This document shows, piece after piece, positions 1 to 7,529 of a DNA stretch of 12,011 bases. The position numbers and the translations under genes are program-made. Under the pieces are notes generated by a model, which had not been told where the DNA came from, ran no database searches, and was given only the letters and a program-made list of their open reading frames with translations. Positions within the stretch are counted from its first letter, which is position 1; each line of letters starts with the position of its first letter. Source of the DNA: Campylobacteraceae bacterium (GTDB taxonomy: Bacteria; Campylobacterota; Campylobacteria; Campylobacterales; Sulfurovaceae); assembly GCA_027026055.1 (NCBI GenBank), contig JALVPA010000136.1, forward strand, positions 1-12,011. The letters run 5' to 3'.

Positions 1-181
1 CATCGGGATCGTCGGCAATACGACGTGCGATCTCTTTGGAGAGTTGGCGGATATCTTTGCCCTTGATACCCGATCCCAAAATGACGTCGACAAGCTCTTC
101 GTTTTTGAGCGCATCGGTGCCTTTGGCGCGCAACTTTTCGCGCGGTTTGTCGTACGGATGGAGTTCTACAAGCGTTTTCAC
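1..181 (-). CDS. radC: RadC family (UPF0758) DNA repair protein, N-terminal part
   Basis: This is the first 60 codons of a gene that continues past the left edge. Read on the minus strand from a GTG at 181-179, it gives a protein opening MKTLVELHPYDKPREK, followed by KGTDALKNEEL and ILGSGIKGKD. The PREK block, the A-L-(K/S)-N-E-L helix and the LLG(S/T)G-x-KG turn are the usual N-terminal UPF0758 domain of RadC. The JAB/MPN metalloprotease-like domain that defines the family would lie outside the window. A TAA lies in frame nine codons upstream of the GTG, so the start must fall between them; no ATG is available in this stretch, and the Shine-Dalgarno is weak. RadC proteins are widespread, and their once-assumed role in recombinational repair is disputed. 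The gene follows the glycosylase gene by 48 nt and is probably the tail of the same operon. Confidence 0.85.
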   Translation of the reverse strand, partial: MKTLVELHPYDKPREKLRAKGTDALKNEELVDVILGSGIKGKDIRQLSKEIARRIADDPD

Positions 182-229
182 GTCATCGCAACATACCCGT
201 TACGACACGGATCGAAATATGTCAAAATG

Positions 230-913
230 TCATATCGCTCGTTCGGTAACGCCCAAAGGCCTCGTATCGACGCGCCGTCCGCGAATATGCCTTTTTGCGT
301 ATTCGACGATTTTGCCGTGAAAGCGCGCATAGACCAGACTCATATCAAGCGGCGCGCCGTAGAGCGCTTCGAGCATGTCGGTATGCGACCGAAGCCCTTC
401 GCATAGCCACGCTTGGATCTCGTCGTAACTCTCGAAACAAAATCCCAGCGCCTCAAGTAGTCTGGCGGTGTAGCTATCCACAACCATCGCGGGGCGCAAA
501 CAGGCATAACAAAGAATCGAATCGGCGGTTTCCGGACCGATACCCTTGCGCGAGAGCAGCCATGTTCTATCCGTTTGCTTACAAAAAGTCTCGAAGTCGC
601 CGAAGTCCTCTCGTATCTCGCGACAAAGAGATACGAGCCTTTCGGCTTTGGTGTTGTAAAAGCCGCTGGGACGAATCAACTCCGCCACATCGTGCGGGTG
701 AGCTTCCGCCAATGCCGTCAAGTCGAGCACCCCGACGTTTCGCAAACGTTCAAGCGACATCTCCACCTTTTCCCATCGGCTCTGTTGCGTCAGAAGCGCG
801 CCGACGACCACTTCGAAAGTCCCGCTCCGCGGCCACCATCTGTCGTCTCTTCGGGTACGCAAAAAACCCGCCGCTCTAAGCGCTCGTAGCAAGTCGAAAC
901 TATCGGCAATCAT
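230..913 (-). CDS. magIII: MagIII-type 3-methyladenine DNA glycosylase (endonuclease III superfamily)
   Basis: The 227-residue protein is an HhH-GPD base-excision glycosylase. It has a WWP motif at residues 26-28 and a GALLTQQ segment near 38-44. The helix-hairpin-helix is around 118-140 (LLSRKGIGPETAD), followed by VVDSYT with the catalytic Asp146 and a conserved RFHGKIVEYAK near the C-terminus. The WWP motif, the length (about 220) and the lack of the four-cysteine Fe-S cluster at the C-terminus match H. pylori MagIII, which excises 3-methyladenine from alkylated DNA and uses a carbamylated lysine near its C-terminus; Lys201 is the candidate here. Endonuclease III (Nth) itself would carry the cluster, so Nth is less likely. 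The ATG at 913 overlaps the end of the NUDIX gene by 14 nt and has only a weak AGAGA ribosome site, which suggests translational coupling. A longer reading from 1015 would run through the NUDIX gene and is not needed. Confidence 0.9.
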   Translation of the reverse strand: MIADSFDLLRALRAAGFLRTRRDDRWWPRSGTFEVVVGALLTQQSRWEKVEMSLERLRNVGVLDLTALAEAHPHDVAELIRPSGFYNTKAERLVSLCREIREDFGDFETFCKQTDRTWLLSRKGIGPETADSILCYACLRPAMVVDSYTARLLEALGFCFESYDEIQAWLCEGLRSHTDMLEALYGAPLDMSLVYARFHGKIVEYAKRHIRGRRVDTRPLGVTERAI

Positions 914-1331
914 CGTCTCTGCTTTTGAGATAGTCCTCAACGATACGCGCATGATCGAATACAAGTTTTTGCATAGGAATCTTTTCCAAAGGATAAATAG
1001 CCGCGGTTTTGGCATCGTCCGCCGCTACGGGTTCTCCTTCGGCTTCGGCGACATAGACGATGCTTACCGTATGAAAACGCGGATCGCGGTTGGGATCGGA
1101 GTAAACGCCCAAAAGATACTTGATACGTACATGAAGCGTTGTCTCTTCCAACATCTCGCGTACCAACGCCGCTTCGACGCGTTCGCCGCGATCGACGAAA
1201 CCGCCGGGAAGCGCCAAACCGAGCGGCGGATTTTTGCGTTCTATCAATACGATACCTTGAAATGCACCCTCGCGGTAGATTTCGATAATGCCGTCGGTCG
1301 TCAAATAAGGAGTTTGAGGTACGAACGCCAT
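900..1331 (-). CDS. NUDIX hydrolase
   Basis: The 143-residue protein carries a NUDIX box at residues 44-66: G-x5-E-x7-REMLEE, with the Glu pair 62-63 that binds Mg2+. The box glycine of the REUxEExGU consensus is replaced by Thr. Such enzymes hydrolyse nucleoside diphosphates linked to another moiety. The length and the LPGGFVDRGE segment resemble small housekeeping NUDIX proteins that act on ADP-ribose, NADH or oxidised nucleotides, but the substrate cannot be read from the motif. The start is the ATG at 1331, set by a good AAGGAGAG at 1335-1342; a longer open frame back to 1517 would run into bioV and is not supported. It sits 17 nt after bioV and overlaps the glycosylase gene by 14 nt. Beside MagIII and RadC a nucleotide-pool cleaning role is plausible, but that is inference from position only. 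Confidence 0.9.
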   Translation of the reverse strand: MAFVPQTPYLTTDGIIEIYREGAFQGIVLIERKNPPLGLALPGGFVDRGERVEAALVREMLEETTLHVRIKYLLGVYSDPNRDPRFHTVSIVYVAEAEGEPVAADDAKTAAIYPLEKIPMQKLVFDHARIVEDYLKSRDDDCR

Positions 1332-1348
1332 GAACTCTCCTTGTCGCG

Positions 1349-1864
1349 TTATTGCAGCAAATGCCCCGCATCTTTGAGACGATAGACGACGCAGGCACCC
1401 GTAGAGAGGAAAAACTCCGCCGCCGCTTCCGTATCGACGATACGATCTTTCATCCCAAAAAAGACTTCGATTTGCGTACCGCGCGCCGCAATGTCGCGCA
1501 ACATCTGCGCATCCCACTCGTAATACAGCAATGCTTCGAGCTCCTCGTAACTTCCCAACGAGAGATAAGCGGACAAATCGATACGTTGAGGCGCTGCGAC
1601 ATTGCGCAAAAAACGTTCGGCATACTCCTGCGGGTCGCTTCTAAACGCACGCAATTGCATACGCTTGAAAGTGCGGTCTTTGTCGGAAAAATAGGCGGGA
1701 GAGAGTAAAACGAGTCTATCGACGCGCTTGCTTATAGCAGCGACATATTCCGTCGCTTTTTGCGCCCCGTAGCTGAAACCCGAAACGGCAAAGTCGCTAT
1801 CGACAAGCAACTTTTTAAAAAAGCGCTCTTCGCCGCGTAGTGAAAAACCGTTAAAATAGTTCAC
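1349..1864 (-). CDS. bioV: BioV-like pimeloyl-ACP methyl ester esterase (alpha/beta hydrolase)
   Basis: Read from a GTG at 1864-1862, this is a 171-residue compact alpha/beta hydrolase. The nucleophile elbow GFSYG places Ser31 unusually early. Asp140 (GMKDRIVD) and His168 (DAGHLL) complete a Ser-Asp-His triad. Landmarks are NYFNGFSL at the N-terminus, KRVDRLVLLSPAYF at 46-59 and SYEELEALLYYEWD at 105-118. These agree with the short BioV family of Helicobacter and relatives, which removes the methyl group from pimeloyl-ACP methyl ester to release the biotin precursor; it replaces BioH. An ATG at 1903 also opens this frame, but it lacks a ribosome site and adds 13 unconserved residues, whereas the GTG has AGGGA 8 nt upstream. 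The gene overlaps the end of the FtsH-like gene by 14 nt. The assignment rests on recall of the family; the catalytic triad is seen directly. Confidence 0.75.
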   Translation of the reverse strand: MNYFNGFSLRGEERFFKKLLVDSDFAVSGFSYGAQKATEYVAAISKRVDRLVLLSPAYFSDKDRTFKRMQLRAFRSDPQEYAERFLRNVAAPQRIDLSAYLSLGSYEELEALLYYEWDAQMLRDIAARGTQIEVFFGMKDRIVDTEAAAEFFLSTGACVVYRLKDAGHLLQ

Positions 1865-3503
1865 GCAAAATATCCCTACATTGCTCTTGCGAAATATTTT
1901 CATAATCCAAAAGGTAAGCCGCCACCTTGTCGAGTGCAGTGTCGATCCTTTTGAAAAGCGCGTACAACTCCCCTTCAGCCTCCTTGAGCAGCGCTTCGAC
2001 TTCCCCTTCGCTGGGGATATACCCTTCGCTCATCGCAAAATTGTAGATCATATCGTGCGCCAAGGCTTTTGCCTCTTTGATATCGTGTCCTGAGGCGGTA
2101 AAACGTTCGTCGAAACGTATATTGGTCACCACCGTACCCGCCAAATAGACTTTGATACGATTAAGCAGTGCGGTTTTGGAGAGTATCTCATGTTCGCCGA
2201 AAAGCATTTGCGTCGTAACGATACCAATCTTTTCGAACTCGATATCGAACCATGTCGCGGCTAGCGCTTTTCCCGCTTGATAATAGGCTAAAATCTTGCG
2301 CTCTTCGTCGGTAAAACTGAGAATTTTGTGTTTGCCCAGCAGTACTTTTTCGCGCACAGCTTCGATATCTTCGGTTTCGATCTTCTCTTTGCCGACACGC
2401 AAAGCGCGCAACGCCGCTTCGTTGATAAGCGTATCCAAAGCGGCGGCGCTAAAGCCGACGGTAGCACGCGCCACACTATCGATATCGACATTGTGGGGTT
2501 TGTGAGAAAGATAGAGTTGCAATATCTTTTTGCGATCCGTCATATCGGGTAAATTAAGGTGAATACGCCTGTCGAAACGGCCCGCACGCAACAGCGCTTC
2601 GTCCAGCATTTCGATCTTGTTCGTCGCCGCAATGACGATAACGCCGTTGTTTTCCTCGAAACCGTCCATCTCGGTCAAAAGCTGATTGAGCGTCGCTTCG
2701 CGTTCGTCATTGCGCAATTCGCCTCGACTTTTGCCCACTGCATCGATCTCGTCGATAAATACGATACTCGGCGCATGGCGTTTGGCTTGTGCAAAAAGCT
2801 CCGCGACGCGTTTGGCGCCCATACCGACATAGATGTGCACGAATGCCGCGCCGCTTTGATAAAAAAACGGCACGCCCGCTTCCCCCGCCACAGCTTTGGC
2901 GACAAGGGTTTTACCAACACCCGGCGGTCCTACCAGCAACACCCCTTTGGGCAAACGAATATCAAGTGCGCTGTACTTTTGCGGATGTTTAAGAAAGTCG
3001 ATAATCTCTTCGAGCTCCACTTTGACCTCTTCGATACCCGCTACCTCTTTGAAGGTGACGTTCGAATGCATCGGCGTTATGCCGCCATCTTCTCTGCCGC
3101 CTGCCAAACTCGGCACTTCGTTGGAGCGTACGCTTCGGCGCTTGTTGTCCGAAAGAAAGCGTATCGTATAAAGCATCGTCGTCAAAAGGATAGCAAAAAG
3201 AAAGATATCTCCCCACGGCCACGGTTCGGGCGCCGCTTCGACCTTGTATTTACTGAAGAACGCGCCGGTGTTAATAGCCTCTTTGTAGACCTTGTAGGTT
3301 TTCTCGGGTGTGACAATGCGAATATAATCGCCGTCTACGACCAATTTTTCGATTTTGTTTTGGGTATAAAGGGCATTGGCTTGTTTATGCGTGATAACGG
3401 GCGCGGTGTCTCTTAAAAGCATATAGGCGACCAAGCCCGCAAAAAGCAGCGTCAAAGCAACTATGATAAAAAACTGCTTTTTTTTCGGTTTATAGCGTAG
3501 CAC
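1851..3503 (-). CDS. FtsH-like membrane AAA ATPase with degenerate protease site
   Basis: The 550-residue protein has the FtsH plan: membrane helix at 11-30, a small periplasmic domain at about 31-95, a second helix at about 99-118, then an AAA module. The AAA module is intact: Walker A GPPGVGKT (192-199), pore loop YVGMG (225-229), Walker B IVFIDE (247-252), and a second region of homology ending LLRAGRFDR with arginine fingers Arg309 and Arg312. The C-terminal M41 peptidase domain has lost its active site: the expected HEAGH reads YQAGK (Tyr408, Gln409, Lys412), although the third zinc-ligand Asp survives as Asp474 (SGHDIKEA). The conserved GGRAAE block is also gone (AGTVVT). By family knowledge it should use ATP to pull or remodel membrane proteins without cutting them; the target is unknown. 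The start is GTG with GAAGGAG upstream. It overlaps mtaB by 14 nt. A canonical ftsH is presumably elsewhere in the genome. Confidence 0.92.
   Translation of the reverse strand: MLRYKPKKKQFFIIVALTLLFAGLVAYMLLRDTAPVITHKQANALYTQNKIEKLVVDGDYIRIVTPEKTYKVYKEAINTGAFFSKYKVEAAPEPWPWGDIFLFAILLTTMLYTIRFLSDNKRRSVRSNEVPSLAGGREDGGITPMHSNVTFKEVAGIEEVKVELEEIIDFLKHPQKYSALDIRLPKGVLLVGPPGVGKTLVAKAVAGEAGVPFFYQSGAAFVHIYVGMGAKRVAELFAQAKRHAPSIVFIDEIDAVGKSRGELRNDEREATLNQLLTEMDGFEENNGVIVIAATNKIEMLDEALLRAGRFDRRIHLNLPDMTDRKKILQLYLSHKPHNVDIDSVARATVGFSAAALDTLINEAALRALRVGKEKIETEDIEAVREKVLLGKHKILSFTDEERKILAYYQAGKALAATWFDIEFEKIGIVTTQMLFGEHEILSKTALLNRIKVYLAGTVVTNIRFDERFTASGHDIKEAKALAHDMIYNFAMSEGYIPSEGEVEALLKEAEGELYALFKRIDTALDKVAAYLLDYENISQEQCRDILRELF
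1873..1877 (-). promoter_or_regulatory. Shine-Dalgarno that fixes the bioV GTG start
   Basis: AGGGA on the minus strand lies 8 nt before the GTG at 1864-1862, inside the last codons of the FtsH-like gene. No comparable site precedes the ATG at 1903, so the GTG is preferred. Confidence 0.6.
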
Positions 3504-4737
3504 GATTCGTCTCCTTCGTCACTTCTGCATCGACGTAGATCCAATTCGAAGTCAAATCGTCATTACTCTCGATGAAAATACGATTGAAGTACTGATCCAA
3601 CCCGCTATACACCCCCTCCTTCTCACTCTCGACAAGTACCTCCAATCCCGTAGCGTGCGCCTTGCGAAAAGCGTAATTTTTTTCGGCGATCAATGCCGTA
3701 AGCTCTTTGTAGCGTGCTTTGGCGATATCGCCGCGCACTTCGGGCTTCATCGTCGCCGAAGGGGTGTTGTCGCGTTTGGAGTAAGTAAAGGCGTGAATAT
3801 GCGTCAACGGCAACTTTCGCACTCTTTGCATCGCTTCTTTCCATGCAGCTTCGTCTTCACCGGGATGCCCGACGATAAAGTCGGTTCCCAACGCATATCC
3901 TCTTTCGGCAAGCGATTCGAAGAGTACGATATCCTCCGCAAAACGGTTGCGCCTGTTCATGATCTCTAGCATCTTATCGCTCGTGTGTTGCAGCGCGATA
4001 TGCAAATGTTTCGCCATCCACGGCTCGTCAAGCAACTCTTTAAACGCATCGTCGATCTGGATCGGCTCCAAACTTCCGATACGAATACGCCGTACGCCGC
4101 GTATCAGACTCATTTTTTTCAGAAGCGTAGCAAGCGACGTATCTCGATCTTTGCCATAACTGCCGACATTGGTCCCTGTCAAGATAAATTCTCCGAAACC
4201 GTTGGCAGCAAGCCGACGCACCTGCTCCAATATCGTCTCTTCCTTGTGCGAACGTGCGTTACCTCGCACATAAGGAATGATACAGTACGAACAGCGAAAG
4301 TCGCACCCTTCTTGGATCTTGATAAAGGCGCGGCTTTTGCCCACGAACGATTCGACGATCGTCTCGTCGATATGCTTCAAATCGCCGATACGATAAAAAG
4401 GCTTCGTTTCGTCAAGTAGCGTATCGATCTTCTCTTTTTCGGAATGTCCCATGACGCCGAAAACCTTGCGCTCTTTTAAAAGCGATTCGCCTTTGGAGTG
4501 TGCGCCGCATCCCGCCAGAATGATTTGCGCATCGGGATTTTTACGTTTGAGTTGGTTGATATAGTTGCGTACGGAAGCGTCGGCGCCGTTTGTGACGGTG
4601 CAGGAGTTGACCACCACCACGTCGCATTCGCGTTCGTCGAAGACCAGTTCGTGCGAACGCAGGTGCGACATCATCACTTGGGTGTCGAACTGATTGGTAC
4701 GACATCCGAAGGTTTTGAAAAAGACCTTTTTTTTCAC
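3490..4737 (-). CDS. mtaB: MtaB-type tRNA t6A37 methylthiotransferase (radical SAM)
   Basis: The 415-residue protein has the three parts of a MiaB/MtaB methylthiotransferase. The N-terminal UPF0004 domain has cluster-binding Cys12 (GCRTNQ), Cys46 (NSCTV) and Cys77 (AGCGAH). The radical-SAM core has CxxxCxxC at Cys145, Cys149 and Cys152 (EGCDFRCSYC). A C-terminal stretch around 360-400 could be a short TRAM-like domain. The opening KTFGCRTNQFD and the IIPYVRG motif favour the MtaB subgroup (ms2t6A at tRNA position 37, in tRNAs that read ANN codons) over MiaB (ms2i6A). The start is a GTG whose bases overlap the channel gene's stop as GTGA, with GAGGAGA 4 nt upstream. A longer open frame back to 4920 lies inside the channel gene and is rejected. 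It is the middle gene of the coupled operon and is followed by the FtsH-like gene with a 14-nt overlap. Confidence 0.92.
   Translation of the reverse strand: MKKKVFFKTFGCRTNQFDTQVMMSHLRSHELVFDERECDVVVVNSCTVTNGADASVRNYINQLKRKNPDAQIILAGCGAHSKGESLLKERKVFGVMGHSEKEKIDTLLDETKPFYRIGDLKHIDETIVESFVGKSRAFIKIQEGCDFRCSYCIIPYVRGNARSHKEETILEQVRRLAANGFGEFILTGTNVGSYGKDRDTSLATLLKKMSLIRGVRRIRIGSLEPIQIDDAFKELLDEPWMAKHLHIALQHTSDKMLEIMNRRNRFAEDIVLFESLAERGYALGTDFIVGHPGEDEAAWKEAMQRVRKLPLTHIHAFTYSKRDNTPSATMKPEVRGDIAKARYKELTALIAEKNYAFRKAHATGLEVLVESEKEGVYSGLDQYFNRIFIESNDDLTSNWIYVDAEVTKETNRATL
3511..3517 (-). promoter_or_regulatory. Shine-Dalgarno for the GTG start of the FtsH-like gene
   Basis: GAAGGAG lies 7 nt before the GTG at 3503-3501, within the final codons of mtaB. 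It supports the GTG start and coupling to mtaB translation. Confidence 0.7.
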
Positions 4738-6401
4738 GCTTTCTCCTCTTCGAACAACGAGGGTTGCGCCAAAGTGGGTTTGCGTACCGCTTTGTCGATA
4801 TAGATCGATTGCGACGGATAGGCCAGATGTATGTCGTCTTCGGCTTGGATACGTTCGATAATCTCCATCGAAATGGTGCTTCGCAACGTAAGTGTGGCGT
4901 AGGCGTTGGTATGATACCATGCCGAGACTTTGATGCCGTACGGTTCGATAAAACTATAGATACGCGGTTCGACGTTGGTATTTTTGACGCTATACTGGCT
5001 TCTGAGTTTGTTAAGTTGTTTACGGGTAATTTCGGTATATCCTTTGGAGTATTTTTTCGTGATCTCCTTGGCGATGGAGGTCGCTTTGGCGACATTGGAA
5101 TCGAAGGTAATCGTAAAGTCGATACCGTCCCACACCGTCTTGAGTCCCGCATGGGTATAGTTGGCAATCATATCGGTAAAGATGTAGTTGTTGGGTACGA
5201 AAATGATACGCCCCGCCCTGCGGTTATGCATATAGGTCGTCAGCGTGATATCTTCTTGGATCGTCATACGAAGCAACGAAATGTCGATAATGTCGCCCAC
5301 ATATTCCATGCCGTTGCGTACGAATTTGACGCGATCGCCCACATGCACCGCACCGCCGATCATGATGACGAACCATCCCATCAGCGACATGAACCAATCC
5401 TTCATCGCAATGGCGATACCCGCCGATGCGAATCCCAAGATCGTTACGAGATAGTTGACGTTTTCGATATACGCAAAGAGCAACGTCAAAATCAAGAAGG
5501 TGATAAAAGTAAAGTTGAGAAACTTATTGATGGTATAGAAGCGCTCCGTATCGGACATGTAACGCTTGACCAGATATTTGAGCAAAAAAGTGATAACCAA
5601 AAAGATAAAAATAATGATGCCGATATTGGTCGCCTTTTCAATCTCTTTACGGATATCGGTTTGGAGGTTGAGGCGAATTTCGTCTATTTTTTTGGTGTAG
5701 ACGTTTTGGGTGGTTTTAAAAATCTCCACCACCGGCAAAAAGGTTTTGATCTCTTCGCGCGTAGCGTCGAGTTCTTTACGATAATCGTGATGTTTCGGCG
5801 TGTCGTATTTGAGCAATTCGATAAGTAGCTTCTCTTTCGCTTTGAGTTGATTCAAAACGTTTCGAATCGAATTGAAACGGGTCTGATATTCGTTTTGATC
5901 GTTTTTGAGCTTTTCGAGAAAAGAGACGGCCGAAATGATCGAAAAGGGATTCGTTACTTGGGGCACTTCGCCGATCTCAGGAGGTTTGAGAAACTTTTTG
6001 AAGGGATCGTGTTCGTACTCCTTGAGTAGTTGCAGTTTTCCTTCCAATATCACCTTTTCGCTTTTGAGCTTTTCGAGAATAGCGCGTTGTTTTCTGTTAA
6101 GCAGTCTACGTTTGGAGAGGGTGTTGAGTTGTTCTATCTTTTTGTTGAGTTTGGCTTCTTGTTCTTTGAGCTCTTTGTAGGTATGGTAGTTGCTGTAGAT
6201 TTTCGACCAGATGTTGTTCTCTTTGAGTTGGGTGTCGAGTTTGTCGATCTCGTTTCGCAATCTCGCGATGCCGCTCTCGTTGGAAAGGTTTTTTCGTACC
6301 GTAGCGATATCGTTCGAGACGGACGGTACCGCGGCGCTTGTCGCAAACAACATGACAACGCCGCAAGCGAGAAAAACGAAAAGTCGGACCGTACTCATCA
6401 T
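4734..6401 (-). CDS. MscS-family mechanosensitive ion channel with periplasmic coiled-coil domain
   Basis: The 555-residue protein starts with a likely signal peptide (about 1-24, ending TSAA). A long charged, helix-rich segment (about 30-255) follows, with probable coiled coils in the Lys/Glu/Leu-rich parts at 45-130 and 160-250. Membrane helices lie near 258-278, 292-312 and 318-348. The last holds the MscS pore-helix pattern, with small residues GFASAGIAIA and then GGAVHVGDRV leading into the beta domain (VPNNYIF at 402-408). The C-terminal cytoplasmic part is present. Channels of this family open under membrane tension and release solutes on osmotic downshock. The large periplasmic domain sets it apart from the minimal 286-residue E. 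coli MscS. Two adjacent ATGs (6401 and 6398) are possible starts; the first overlaps the aroB stop as ATGA, while the second sits better spaced (7 nt) from GGAG. It overlaps mtaB by 4 nt. Confidence 0.92.
   Translation of the reverse strand: MMSTVRLFVFLACGVVMLFATSAAVPSVSNDIATVRKNLSNESGIARLRNEIDKLDTQLKENNIWSKIYSNYHTYKELKEQEAKLNKKIEQLNTLSKRRLLNRKQRAILEKLKSEKVILEGKLQLLKEYEHDPFKKFLKPPEIGEVPQVTNPFSIISAVSFLEKLKNDQNEYQTRFNSIRNVLNQLKAKEKLLIELLKYDTPKHHDYRKELDATREEIKTFLPVVEIFKTTQNVYTKKIDEIRLNLQTDIRKEIEKATNIGIIIFIFLVITFLLKYLVKRYMSDTERFYTINKFLNFTFITFLILTLLFAYIENVNYLVTILGFASAGIAIAMKDWFMSLMGWFVIMIGGAVHVGDRVKFVRNGMEYVGDIIDISLLRMTIQEDITLTTYMHNRRAGRIIFVPNNYIFTDMIANYTHAGLKTVWDGIDFTITFDSNVAKATSIAKEITKKYSKGYTEITRKQLNKLRSQYSVKNTNVEPRIYSFIEPYGIKVSAWYHTNAYATLTLRSTISMEIIERIQAEDDIHLAYPSQSIYIDKAVRKPTLAQPSLFEEEKA
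4742..4748 (-). promoter_or_regulatory. Shine-Dalgarno for the mtaB GTG start
   Basis: GAGGAGA lies 4 nt before the GTG at 4737-4735, inside the last codons of the channel gene. It decides for the short MtaB start, which coincides with the channel stop codon (GTGA). Confidence 0.7.
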
Positions 6402-7447
6402 GTCGCTCCGAATCCGCGCAACACCTCTTTGACCGTCTCGGCGTCGATATCTTTACGAATCGTATGATTACCGATACCGACGGGCAAAATGAAGGTGATC
6501 GTATCGTTGGCGCTTTTTTTATCGAGATAGAAGTGTTCGTAAAAGGCCTCAGCGTCTCGTACCTCGTAGCTAGTCGGCAAGTCGTAGCGCTGCAACAACG
6601 CTTTGACGGCTTCGGCCTCTTCGGGGCGCATAAGTCCGAGTTTGACCGCTAAGGCATTGGCCATTACGATACCGATGGCGACAGCTTCGCCGTGCAGATA
6701 GGTTTCGTAGCGCGTTTCGTTTTCAATGACGTGACCGAAAGTGTGACCGTAATTGAGCACGGCGCGTATGCCCGCTTCTTTTTCGTCTTGATTGACCACT
6801 TCCGCTTTGAGCTCCACACTACGTCTGATCGCCTCTTTTAGCGCCGACTCGTCGCTCAAATCGGCCTGTTGTAAAAAGTTGAAAAACGCTTTATCGAACA
6901 TTACCGCCATTTTGACGATTTCGGCGACTCCCGCGGCAAATTCGCGTTTGGGTAGCGTTTGTAAAAACGCGGTATCGATGTAGACCGCTTCGGGTTGGTA
7001 AAAAGAGCCTATCAGGTTTTTGCCGTAATCGTTATTGACGCCCGTTTTGCCGCCCACACTGGCATCGACTTGACTCAAAAGCGTCGTAGGTATCTGAACG
7101 AAACCGATGCCGCGTTGGTAGATGCTGGCCGCAAATCCGGTCATATCGCCGATGACGCCGCCGCCGAATGCGATAAGCAACGATTTGCGATCGAGTTTGT
7201 GCGAAAAGCACTCGTCGAGAATCTTCTCCACGGTAGCGAGCGTTTTGTAGTTTTCTCCGTCGGGTACGGTAACGACATGCAACACGGGAGCCTCGATACG
7301 TGCAAGCAACGTATCGAGATGGTATCCCGCTACGGTGGGATTGGTAACGATCGCCACTTTTCTGTCGAATGTCAATTTGGGCAACGTATCGATACGAATA
7401 TCGTAACGCACGGGCTTGGAAGGAGCAAGTTCTATGGGTACGATCAT
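6398..7447 (-). CDS. aroB: 3-dehydroquinate synthase
   Basis: The 349-residue protein converts DAHP to 3-dehydroquinate, the second step of the shikimate pathway, using NAD+ and a divalent metal. Visible landmarks are PDGENYKTL (62-70), the NAD-binding FGGGVIGDMTGFAAS (94-108), and IPTTLLSQVDASVGGKTGVN with Lys134. There is also an AEIVKM segment with a metal-ligand Glu176, then NYGHTFGH with His235 and His239, and LHGEAVAIGI with His252. The spacing of 17 between the first and last histidine matches E. coli AroB. Length is normal. The ATG is preceded by AGAGGT 4 nt upstream. It lies 82 nt after the RCK-like gene, with no convincing terminator between them, and its stop overlaps the start of the channel gene. 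No biochemical link to the channel is evident. Confidence 0.97.
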   Translation of the reverse strand: MIVPIELAPSKPVRYDIRIDTLPKLTFDRKVAIVTNPTVAGYHLDTLLARIEAPVLHVVTVPDGENYKTLATVEKILDECFSHKLDRKSLLIAFGGGVIGDMTGFAASIYQRGIGFVQIPTTLLSQVDASVGGKTGVNNDYGKNLIGSFYQPEAVYIDTAFLQTLPKREFAAGVAEIVKMAVMFDKAFFNFLQQADLSDESALKEAIRRSVELKAEVVNQDEKEAGIRAVLNYGHTFGHVIENETRYETYLHGEAVAIGIVMANALAVKLGLMRPEEAEAVKALLQRYDLPTSYEVRDAEAFYEHFYLDKKSANDTITFILPVGIGNHTIRKDIDAETVKEVLRGFGAT

Positions 7448-7529
7448 GAAGACCTCTATCTAATTGGGAAAAGCTTTCTGTTTTGGGGATATTCTATCGA
7501 AAATGCCCTTAACTTCGTATAGAGGGAGG

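Noticed and set aside
230..913. Endonuclease III (Nth) as identity of the glycosylase
   Set aside because: The C-terminal four-cysteine Fe-S cluster is absent, and the WWP motif points to the MagIII subgroup.
2559..3416. A 285-codon open frame on the plus strand, antisense to the FtsH-like gene
   Set aside because: Same pattern: a shadow frame opposite the conserved AAA module, with no recognisable motif.
4764..5828. A 354-codon open frame on the plus strand, antisense to the MscS channel gene
   Set aside because: Its protein shows no domain and has an odd composition rich in Arg, His, Phe and Asp. It is the mirror image of a well-supported gene and has no ribosome site.
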